Below, in pieces: positions 52,471-62,600 of a DNA stretch of 64,000 nucleotides. The position numbers and the translations under genes were made by a program. The notes under the pieces were generated by a model. It was not told where the DNA came from. It saw only the letters and a program-made list of their open reading frames with translations, and did not search any database. Every line of letters starts with the position of its first letter. The first letter of the stretch is position 1. This stretch comes from Tetradesmus obliquus (taxonomy: Eukaryota; Chlorophyta; Chlorophyceae; Sphaeropleales; Scenedesmaceae), in contig CP126204.1 in NCBI GenBank assembly GCA_030272155.1, positions 1,851,501 to 1,915,500 of the forward strand, given 5' to 3'.

Positions 52471-52829
52471 CGGCATTACTCGACCCATCCGGGGCGCTAG
52501 CTGCTGCCAGCTGCTGCTGGAGCGAGGCCCATGCAATGCTAATGCGGGCCCTCATCGACAGCTGCCCCAATGTTGTCATTGACAGCCTGAATGACGTTGT
52601 AACAGCGCTGAAGGTGGCAGCGCAGCAGCCTGCGTTGACCAAGAGTGCCGCCTTTGGGCAGCTGCTGATGGCACTGGTGAAGGGCTATGCTGCAGTGCTG
52701 ACAGCGCAGCAGGTGCAGCAGCTGCTGGCTGCTGCTGCTGCCACCGGCTCATTCATGACTAAGCCTGTGGTGGCAAAGCTGCAGCAGCTGGCAGCGCAGC
52801 ATGCGGCTGTTGATGCCATGCAGCAGTAG
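49394..52829 (+). CDS. Alpha-helical repeat protein, possibly Fanconi anaemia group E-like
   Basis: Seven exons: 49394-49438, 49728-50104, 50411-50751, 50885-50985, 51239-51632, 51964-52090 and 52388-52829, with phases agreeing, giving 608 residues. The protein is Leu/Ala/Gln-rich and helical throughout. A charged linker in the middle contains a nuclear-localisation-like patch (ARKRPPQQISPPAKR). The C-terminal 150 residues (CWSEAHAMLMRALIDSCP, FGQLLMALVKGYAAVLT, TGSFMTKPVVAKLQQL) resemble the C-terminal helical-repeat domain of FANCE, the nuclear DNA-crosslink-repair factor. This identity rests on remembered patterning only and may be wrong; another ARM/HEAT-like protein is possible. An extra acceptor copy lies in intron 5. 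Confidence 0.5.
51880..51915 (+). repeat. Acceptor copy in intron 5 of the helical protein gene
   Basis: The stretch gcctgcctgtctgctgcagct occurs with AG ending at 51899 and again at 51963 (true acceptor), 64 bp apart. Only the acceptor side and a few exon bases are shared. Confidence 0.6.
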
Positions 52830-53473
52830 CGGGCTGTGTGTGTTTGCCTGAGAGGTTTGACTGCCTTGATGTATGGCTGACTAGTGTCATCATCATCATG
52901 TTACCCATCAAGCCATAGCATCAATGTCATCGGCTGACTAGTGTGTGGCTGCGCAGGTTGTGGATGCTTTGCGTGTTTGCAGACCTGGGTGCCACTGCCC
53001 AACATTGCTATTGTAAAGTTTTGCGTGCCCCAAATGCATGACGTTACGCGTGTTGCTGTTTTGGCTGCATGAAAGCACGACCGCATGCTCTGCACGTCAA
53101 GAGGGTTTGCGGTTTGGACGTACTACGTCCAAGATAGTACCTTAGCGTGGCAGCATGATCGTTAGTGTCATGTAAAGTTGTCGCCATCAGCGGCAGCAGC
53201 TGTTGCAAGTAAAAAAATGCCAAGTTGCGGGCGCTGCCAGCATGTCTGTTGTAACATATTGAGCACGAGCTAACAGAGCATAGGCCTGTGTCACGAACGA
53301 TTAATCATGTTCCAGTGGAAGGACGCCATGCATCAGCACAAGAAGCCGGCTGAAGACGCTGCACACATCCATGGCAGCTCTTTCATCTTGAGGCATTGAT
53401 GCTGCGCATTGCTGTGTGCTTTTGCAGCCATTGCTGAACCAGGATTCTCGTTGCACCACAGCCAAACAACAGG
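52830..53473. other. Convergent intergenic region with dispersed repeat copy 2
   Basis: Lies between the stop codons of the helical protein (+) and the coiled-coil protein (-). Holds the 52886-52932 repeat. Otherwise nothing recognised. Confidence 0.5.
52886..52932 (+). repeat. Dispersed short repeat, copy 2
   Basis: Nearly identical over about 45 bp to 21415-21461, in the same orientation. Both copies lie in intergenic DNA. Confidence 0.75.
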
Positions 53474-55508
53474 TCACCACCCGCGTGCGTTGTTGCTGGC
53501 AGATCGAGCCACTGCTGCTGCCCCTACCACCCTGCTCTTGGCACCCGCTGCTACTGCCTTTGACATCCTGCTGCTGCTGCCGCTGCCACTGCCGACAGCC
53601 CCTGCAGGTCCGCCAGCTGCCGGCACGCCAGTTGTTGCTGCCCCAGCTGCTGTGGACTGATGCAGCTGCGACTGCTGCTGTTGCTGCAGCTGCTGCTGCA
53701 GCTGCTGCCGCTCAGCGCAGCTTGCCATGAGTGCTTGGCGCAGCTGCGTGATCTCTTCCTGGTGTGATCTGATCACACCACTCAGCCGCGCCAGCTGGCC
53801 CTCCATAAGCTGCAGCGCTGCCACCTCATTTGCTGCTTGATCACCGCAGCTGCCACTGGCTCCCGCTGCCGTGCTGGTGCTGTTGCCTGCTGCTGCACTT
53901 GCGGCTTGTTCTGCTGCTGTACTGGCACTGCCTGAGCTGCCTGGTGCTGCTGCTGCTGCGCCCTTCTGCTGGTCCTGGCCTGGCTTGTGCATGCTGCTTT
54001 GCTGCTGTTGTTGTGGGTGTGCCGCTGCTGCTGGTGATCTGCTGCTGTGGGACTGTGCTTCAGCAAGCTGCTGCTGCAACGATGCTATCAGCGCCTGCAG
54101 CACACCAGAGCACAACAGCGTACAGGAGCGCTTGAGAAGCAACTTCATAACAGATGCATGTGGAATCATTTGTACTGGAATGTGTCAGCTTCTCCCATAG
54201 TGATTGGCATTCCTCATTGTCACTGCTATTTGCTGGGCATACAACAGGGCGCAGCGCTGAGATGCACTGCAAGCACCAGCTACAGCAGATGCAGCCTGCG
54301 CCTCACCTGCTGCTGCTCTTGCTGCTGCTTTGACTGCGCAAGCAGCTGTTCCAGCGCCTGGCATCGTGCCTGCTGCTGTTGGCTGGAATCCTGCAAGTCA
54401 TAGACAATTTGGTGTTGTTGATGCCTATGTAATCTAGAGTCCATTGGCAGTACGTACGATTGACTGTGTGATGTTGGCGCTTCATGCATTGACGCCCCCT
54501 CGTCTGCAGCACAGTGCACGCTGGCAGCACGCCCCTCACCTTTGCGGATGCCTCTGCTGCAGCAGCTGCTGCCAACTGCTGCGCATGCACCTGTCGCAGC
54601 TGCTCCAGCTTTGCCAGAAATGCCTTCTGCTGCTCAGCCAGCCTGCTGCTGTTGTCGGCTGCTGCAGCTGCTAGCTCAGCTTCCAGCGCTGCAACTCGTG
54701 CCTGGCAGGCAGCAGTTTCACTGCACGGCAACAAAGGACAGCACCAGCCAATCCATGTTGTGCAACTATCAGGCCTGTTGTCATCAAAGATTGTGTGCTG
54801 TTCACCTGTGAGCGGCTTAGCAGCAGAGCATAGGCAGCAGGGCAACATCAACAGATAGTGCTACGGCAGCTTGCCGCCACCCTCAACGTACCTTTCCAAC
54901 TGCAGGACAGTAGCTATTGGCTTCTCTTTTGCTGCTACAGCTGCATCCAGCAGAGCCTGCCTGCCAGCAGCATCTGGTACAGCTGCTGGTGTGCCTGCTG
55001 CTGCGTCTGCTGCTGCCTCTGCTGCTGAGAGTCTATGTCGCAGGCGGGAAACTTCAGACTGCAGGCGCACCGCCTCTGCATCCTTGTTTGCTACGACTCT
55101 GCGCAGAGCGCGCTCAGCGATGCTCCTGCAGGAAAAGGGAGGACAGGCAAGAGCAGCTGTGGCTTGATTCACTCGCTCTAGTCATTGACCATCTGCTGCT
55201 GCTGAGTGTTAACTGGCACCAGCTGCCTGGTACGACTGCATGCCTGCTGTGCTGTGACCAGCTGTGTGTCATCAAGACACGCAACAAACAAAACAGACGC
55301 ACCTGTCTTCTAAGGACTGTTCCAGCACGGAGTGGCGCTGCAACAGTTGTTGAAAGCTCACAAACAGCTGTGACAGTGCTGAGCTGATGCTGGCACTCTC
55401 TGGCAAACAGCTGCCTGCGCTCTCCTGCTGCTTTTGATGAGCTACCAATGCATTTTGCAGGGACTGTAAAGCGTCTTGGACTGAGGTGGCTGCTGCATCA
55501 CGCGACAT
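53474..55508 (-). CDS. Coiled-coil protein of unknown function
   Basis: Five exons on the minus strand: 55508-55303, 55125-54892, 54720-54540, 54390-54307 and 54094-53474, giving 441 residues with agreeing phases. The ATG at 55508 begins MSRDAAATSVQDALQSLQ. Heptad-like, Leu/Gln/Glu-rich stretches run through most of the protein: residues about 10-65; about 70-145 (RLQSEVSRLRHRLSAAE); 150-205 (ARVAALEAELAAAA); 210-235; and near the end (LARLSGVIRSHQEEITQLRQ). Between them is an Ala/Ser/Gln-rich disordered linker. There is no membrane segment, signal peptide or enzyme motif. A cytoskeletal, centrosomal or Golgi-tether role is possible for such proteins, but nothing here decides it. Confidence 0.7.
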
Positions 55509-56984
55509 CGCAGGGCTACCAGAGTTTTGACTGCTGCCGCACGACGGTGGTGCGGCAGGCGGGCACGTCCACCCTGACTCGTAGTTTTATCACAGCTTAG
55601 CGTGTAAATGGCACAGTTGTATGGTCGGTGATGTATTGGCGTTCAAGTAAGGTAGGGTTCTTTGTCTTCAGTAAGTTTCAGCAACCCCACGATGCACAAT
55701 CGAACGCCACTATCTGATTCAACCAGATCAAAAGATTGTAATTGATGCTCTGTGTTCCTGTATGGCTTTCCTGGCAACGGCAATAGTGGCTTGCGACCTT
55801 CCAGGTCTTGACTGATCTCATTTTTAACGATGGCCGTGGCAACGTTGATATTGTGCAAGTAGCTCAAAAGAACCAAAGCTCGACGCGGCAGTTACAGCAT
55901 TCACATGAATAGCAGTAGAATGGTGACAATGCTCCGACACCAGCACTGCTGAGCTGGCAGGTTTGCACTGCAGTGGCCACTGGCCAGCATCACCACCCAA
56001 GTTTTAAGACAAGGCTCATAAGTACCAGGTGATACAGAACAAGCATTACAAGGTTGAAGAGGCACTCTTTCCCAGTGCCGTAACACAGTGTCAGTGTCAA
56101 CCTGTGCATGCAGACGTGCACAGTCTTGGATTGCATGGTCTGTGGCAAACAATTGCAATCGATGCGGCTCCTGTACCTTGTTCGCACGACAGGGCCCACT
56201 ACAAAGCCGTTGTATGGTAAACAAGCGTGTACAAATCAACGTTGGCATAGCAACAAGCTGTTAGCCTGCTACATGCTGTGGCTGAGCCAAACATACACAG
56301 CATCCCAGCCCGATCAAGCCGCTGCACAAGCGTGCAGACATGTTCAAACTCCCAAGCAGCAGTCGCTTTCCCATCAGAACTTGCTGCTGCTATCCTTCTG
56401 GCCCGTTGCTGTCTAGCAAGTTGCAGCCATGTGCAACGCTACTGCATCAGCAGCCCAGAGGTGCGGCAAACAGGCGCTGCCACAGCATCAGGATATTCCA
56501 GAAACATCAGATCCTGTAGAAGCAACAGCTGCTGCTGCTGCTGCAGCCCTGCTGCTGCTAGCAGTCAGCTGCAGGTGCTGCACCAACTGACTACACACCT
56601 CCACCACGCCAACGCGCTGCAATGCGGCACCCAACTGCGATGCCAGCAGCTGCTGCGTGCACTGCTGCTGCTGCCGTTGACCTACATATGGTGCTGCAGC
56701 GGCCGGCTTCAAGTGGGCTGCAGCTGCCTCCTGCAGCAGCATCTGCTACAGCCCTGCAGCACATGCAGCACCGCTACTAATCCGCCTGCTGAAGCCATTA
56801 GCGCCTGCAGGGCTCCAACAGCAGGCCTCATGCGTGCAGCCGCTGCTGCTGCAGCGTCACACACACGCAGCTGCCGACAACCAATCAGCTGCTGCACAAG
56901 CAGCGCAGCTGACGTCACATCAACTACCCCTGCGCTGCTGGTGGCTGCCAACGCCTCATATGTGCTGCTGCTGTTGCTGCTGCT
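55509..56984. other. Mostly unassigned interval
   Basis: Between the coiled-coil gene and the glycine decarboxylase 3' end. It contains one suggestive minus-strand frame (55643-55876) and Ala/Gln-rich frames at 56490-57050 on the minus strand, which may belong to an additional intron-rich gene that I could not assemble. Confidence 0.4.
55643..55876 (-). CDS. Hypothetical terminal exon
   Basis: A 77-codon frame ending in a stop, with a balanced, non-repetitive composition unlike shadow frames (SYLHNINVATAIVKNEISQ, SFDLVESDSGVRLCIVGLLK). It has no ATG at its start and may be the last exon of a minus-strand gene whose earlier exons lie towards 57000. No family recognised. Confidence 0.3.
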   Translation of the reverse strand: MVLLSYLHNINVATAIVKNEISQDLEGRKPLLPLPGKPYRNTEHQLQSFDLVESDSGVRLCIVGLLKLTEDKEPYLT

Positions 56985-57140
56985 CAGGTGTGCGCTGCCA
57001 CGGGCTGCTCCTCGGTGATGCGCATGACGCAGCGCAGCTGCCGTACACACGCACACAGCCAGCCAGCAAGCTGCGCTGCTTAGCCGCAGGCTTTACGCCG
57101 CAGGTTTTAGGCGTGCGCCGCCACGGGCTGCTCCTCGGTG
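56985..57140 (-). repeat. Copies of the coding end of glycine decarboxylase, in its 3' flank
   Basis: The last-exon sequence encoding [14 protein letters not shown] plus stop (down to 57213) recurs at about 57104-57140 and 56985-57030 in the same orientation, spaced about 105-125 bp. Each is about 35-40 nt with few changes. Confidence 0.82.
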
Positions 57141-57212
57141 ATGCGCGTGATGCAGCGCAGCTGCCGCACACGCACACCGCCAGCCAGAAGCTGCGCTGCT
57201 TAGCCGCAGGTT

Positions 57213-59582
57213 TTAGGCGTGCGCTGCCACGGGCTGCTCGTCGGTGATGCGCGTGATGAGGTGCCTGTCGCCGTACACGTTGTCCACGCGGCTGGTGGTG
57301 GGCCAGAACTTGGCCTGCTTCACCCAGGGCGCGGGGAAGGCCGCCACCTCCCTGCAAGCGATGAAAGCAGCAGCAGCAGCAAGAGCATGAGCAGATTGAT
57401 GTTTCTGCGCCCAAGAATCCCCAGCGCTTCACAAAGTGCAAGCCCTGCACACAGCGTCTTGATCATGCTGTGCACACTTCCTAGACCCTTGAATTACAAA
57501 CAACGCAGGAGAGTTCCAATGTGGCACTTCTCCACTGCCTGGCTCCTCAAACAACATCCACCCACAGCTCTGCATTCTCCACCCTGCCACGCACCTGCTG
57601 TAGGGCCTGCTCCAGGTGTCTGCCAGCACCACGCCGGCCGGGTGTGGCGCGTTGACCAGCGGGTTGTCGTCACGCGGCAGCCGCCCAGCCTCAATGTCCG
57701 CCACCTCCTGCCTGATCTTGATCATGGCCTCGCAGAAGCTGGTGATGGTGGCAGCAGCAGCAGCAACAGCAGCAGCAGCGGAAAACATGACATCCTGATG
57801 TCAGCAGCTGTTTCAGGTTGTGTGCGCGGTGTGAAATCATGCTGCATCTTAATCATGGGGGATCATCAATCACCCAGTGGGCACGATCATGAGCATGCCA
57901 CGCACAGCAACATACCCCCCTCAGCGCAACACTGAAATAACACAAACATAACATTTTACGTAACACCCCTCACCGGTCCAGCTCGGCCTTGCTCTCGCTC
58001 TCGGTGGGCTCGATCATAAGCTTGCCAGGCACGGGCCAGCTCATGGTGGGCAACAACCTCAGTGTACCAAAAATTAACATGTCAAAACTCGGTGGGCTCG
58101 ATCATGAGCGTGCCGGGCACAACCCCCCTCAGCGCAACCAAAGTGACATGTTGAATAACACCCCTCACCGGTCCAGCTCTGCCTTGCTCTCGCTCTCGGT
58201 GGGCTCGATCATGAGCGTGCCGGGCACAGGCCAGCTCATGGTGGGCGCGTGGTAGCCGTAGTCCATGAGGCGCTTCGCAATGTCCTCAGCCTTGACGCCA
58301 GCCGAGGCCTCCAGCGGGCGCACGTCCAGGATGAACTCGTGCGCACAGGTGCCATTGGGGCCTGCAGATAGCACAGCACATGAGGACAGGCAAGTTATAC
58401 AACGGTTGTGTCATTGCAGAACAGCAGACGGAGGCCTCCAGCGGGCGCACGTCCAGGATGAACTCATGCGCGCAGGTGCCGTTGGGGCCTGCAGTCACAT
58501 AAGCACACAAGGCAGCACAGCCACGTTATACATCAGCTGTATCATTGCAGAACAGCAGACGGAGGCCTCCAGCGGGCGCACGTCCAGGATGAACTCGTGC
58601 GCGCAGGTGCCGTTGGGGCCTGCAGAAGGCAGGACACATAGACAGCATAGCACAAATAACATCACAATATTGCTTGAAGATAAGGGAGGCGGAGGCACAG
58701 GATCAAGCAGTTGACGATGCGCAGCGGCTCCCAGACCCCTAAGAATGGCCTCTGCACTGCAGGTACAGCAGCTGTCCCTCTGCCTGCTGATTGAGTGGCT
58801 GCTCAGCGACTGTGTAGAAACCAAGCAGAATATGAGTAGAACTGTCCGTCGCTGCTGCTCACCTGTGTAGAGCACGGGGTAGTGCTGCCCCAGCACCTTG
58901 GCCATGTAGTTGGCCTTAAGGATGGCCAGCTTGCTCGCCTCGCGCAGGCCGCCGCTGCCCATCATGCTGATGTAGGCGTAGCTGATGGGCAGGATCAGGC
59001 TGGAGCCGAAGGGCGCGGCAGCCATGGTGCCGAATGGTGCGGCGTTTGCGGGCCTGCGGTGGTAAACAAGTGACAGCAGCGGCAGAGAGCTATGTGAGTA
59101 TGATGCGTAGCTGATGGGCAGGATGAGGCTGGAGCCGAAGGGCGCGGCAGCCATGGTGCCAAAGGGCGCGGCGTTGGCGGGCCTGCGGGGATGGACAGGA
59201 GATAGAGAAAGAGAGGCGAGATGTGAGTGAGCGTGCAGTGCAGTGGGGAGGGTGCATGAGATTGGACATAAAAGGCGCCAGGTGCGCCTTGATGCCAATG
59301 CAGACCCACACACGACACAGAAGACCACAAGAACTAGCATCCAGTAACACAAACGGTACTCACTGCTCGGGCAGCGCGCCCGTGGGGATCACGGGGTGTG
59401 TGGGCATGAATAACGCCAGGTGCGCCTTGATGCCAATGTATCAAACACAGCAGAGCACAGCATGCAACCATATTGCAACTCAAGCAACTCACTGCTCTGG
59501 TAGCGCGCCCGTGGGGATCACGGGGTGTGTGGGCATGAAGGGCGCCAGGTGCGCCTTGATGCCGATGGGTCCCATGCCTGGG

Positions 59583-59626
<44 letters not shown>

Positions 59627-62600
59627 GTGGCACACGTCAGCGCCGATGTGGCCGGGGCTGGTGAGGCCCACCTGCACGAACATAACAATATAACCACGTT
59701 ATGACAAATGTGATGTGGAGATGACAACCGCCAGCCCCGCACAGGGTCAGGTGGCACACGTCAGCGCCGATGTGGCCGGGGCTGGTCAGGCCCACCTGCA
59801 CGAACATAACAATGTAACCACGTTATGACAAATGTAATGAAGATGACAACCGCCAGCCCCGCACAGGGTCAGTTGGCACACGTCAGCGCCGATGTGGCCG
59901 GGGCTGGTCAGGCCCACCTGCACACGTGCATAACAGTGAAATGTACATAGGTGTGAGGAGGGCAGCGAGAGGAGAACAGGAGATAACAGCAAGCAGTAGT
60001 GACGCAGGCTGAGGCGGCACACCGCACCGTGACGCCCCGGGCTGGTAAGGCGCACCTGCATATGTGCATTCGTTACTGCGCTGTGAGGCGATGCAAGTAT
60101 ATACATGACAGCAGGTTGCAGCAAGTTGCAGCAGTACAGCTGAAGCAGCGGCTGACGCACGTTGGAACACCTGGCCCGTAACATTTCAATGATTTGTTTG
60201 CCCTTCCCTGCACTTCTTTAGCACAGCAACCCACCTGTGCGTTCATGTTGGCGCCGTCCATGTAGACCTGGCCGCCGTGCTGGTGGATGATGCGGCAGAT
60301 CTCGTCCACGCCCTCCTCGTACACGCCGTGCGTGGAGGGGTAGGTGATCATCAGCGCAGCCAGGTTCTTGCTGTGCTTCTCGGCCTGCGGTGGACATACG
60401 AGCAGCAGGCAAGTACACAGTGTGTTGAGGTGTTTGTTTTGGTTGAGGTCGTCAAACCAACCATGCACATCTGCTGCTTGAGCACTGCCATGTTTATGTT
60501 GCGCCTTCGTAGACATGCAGCTGCCGGACCGACACCATTGCAGCCCCAGAAAACGCACCATGCGATGCGTTGCATCAACATGCGTGAAACCACAGATAGA
60601 ACAGCACGCCCCGCACCTTCTCCTTGAGCTCCGCCATGTTCACGTTGCCCTTGGCGTCCGTGGACACGCTCACACACAGCAGCCAGACACAACACGCTGC
60701 AGACTTGCAGGGCGAAAGTTGCCTCGCACATTGAGTCTTGACCTGGGACATGTTCATACTGCCCATCTTGTGTCACGCATCTTCATCCACACACAGTGGC
60801 CAGCCACAACACAATGCAGAATTGTTTGTAACAAACAAAGGAACACCAAACACGCCCCGCACCTTCTCCTTGAGCTCGGCCATGTTCACGTTGCCCTTGG
60901 CGTCCGTGGACACGCTCACGATCTTCATGCCAGCCATGACAGCCGAGGCGGGGTTGGTGCCGTGCGCGCTCACAGGAATGATGCACACGTCGCGGTGCGT
61001 GTCACCCCTGCAGCAGCAGCAGGAGCAGCAGCAGAAGCACATCACAAGCCTATACAGCGTGCGGATAGGCAAGGTATGTATCACGGTGTGGCGCCGCATG
61101 CTTGGGCAGCCGCAATGTCTGTACAAGTGCATGCATGCAGCCATACTGTTCCACGCGCATGCGCTCCATGCTGTCATGCCACGAACCTGTTCCTCTCATG
61201 ACGGATAATCACAGCAGACACATACACCGGCCCACCAAACCGCACCTGCTCCTGTGGTAGGCGCGGATGGCCATGAGCCCCGCGTACTCGCCACTGGCGC
61301 CGCTGTTGGGCTGCAGGCTGACCGCGTCAAAGCCGGTGATGCTGCACAGCTGCGCAGCCAGGTCGCGGAACATCTCCGCGTAGCCCTGGGCCTGCGGTGC
61401 ATAAAGAGAAGGGCCGAACATACACGTTATGGTGAGCATTTCAGCAGCTTGGCAAGCGCAATGCAGCCAGGTCACGACACTTCCGCGTAGCTGTGGGCTT
61501 GTTGCAGCACAGCGACAGCAGCGCAGACCACGCACAATGGTGAGCGCGAATCAGCAGGTTTGCGATTGTCAAGCCAGGTCATGGAACATCACCATGTAAC
61601 ACTTGGCCTGTTGCGCTCATGGGATGTAGCGCAGATTTGCAAAACAGCAGGCAGGCACTGGAGGCAGTGGAGGCTGCAATCGAGTGTGTGCTGGTGCAAG
61701 CAAGCAGCTGCGGTGTGCAACTGTGTAATGAATGGCGTCCACACAATGCTTAAACATGTCGCCTTGACATGCTGCTCAAACACGCAACCAAGCACAACAA
61801 GCGCACCTGGTCTGGCGGGCAGTAGGGGTGCAGGTTTGCCAGCTCTGGCCAGGTCAATATGACGAACCAGTTGCAACAACACATACACACACCGCAGCTG
61901 ACAATAACTTGAGGTTAACAGCCTCATACCTGGTTTGGCGGGCAGTAGGGGTGCAGGTTTGCCAGCTCTGGCCATGTGATGGGGATCATCTCGCTGGTGG
62001 CGTTGAGCTTCATGGTGCAGGAGCCCAGCGGGATCATGGAGTGCGCCAGGCTCAGGTCGCGGTTCTCCAGGCGCTTCAGGTAGCGCAGCATCTCGTGCTC
62101 GCTGCGGCAGCAGAGTAAGAACAAGACATGATGAGCCAGATCAGCGCGTGCAACAAATCATGAGTGCGCCAGGCTCAGGTCGCGGTTCTCCAGGCGCTTC
62201 AGGTAGCGCAGCATCTCGTGCTCACTGCGGCAGCAGCAGCACAAAGTTGATGTGTGATCTCTTGATGTCAACATGCAGGAACCGTGCAGCTGGTACTGCA
62301 GCAGTGCACAAGTACACAAAGAGAGCAGCGCAAAGCGCCGGCTGAATTACAGCAGTACCAGCTGCTGTGTGTCTGAAAAGATCAGAGTATATTGGCTTAG
62401 CCAGATCACCCGTAGTAGCTGTTGCAGATCATCCACAGGAAGGGGCTGCTGGTGTGCATGTTATAGTAACACGTTATGACAAGCTCACCAGTGGTGGCTG
62501 TTAAAGATCTGCTGCTGCAGGAAGGGGCTGCTGGTGTCAATGTTATGATCACACGTTATGACAAGCTCACCAGTGGTAGCTGTTGAAGATCTGCTGCTGC

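Noticed and set aside
55900..56250. Minus-strand frame with phrases such as ATDHAIQDCARLHAQ
   Set aside because: It looks partly exon-like, but no splice sites could be matched in phase to neighbouring frames, so it is only mentioned within the unassigned interval.
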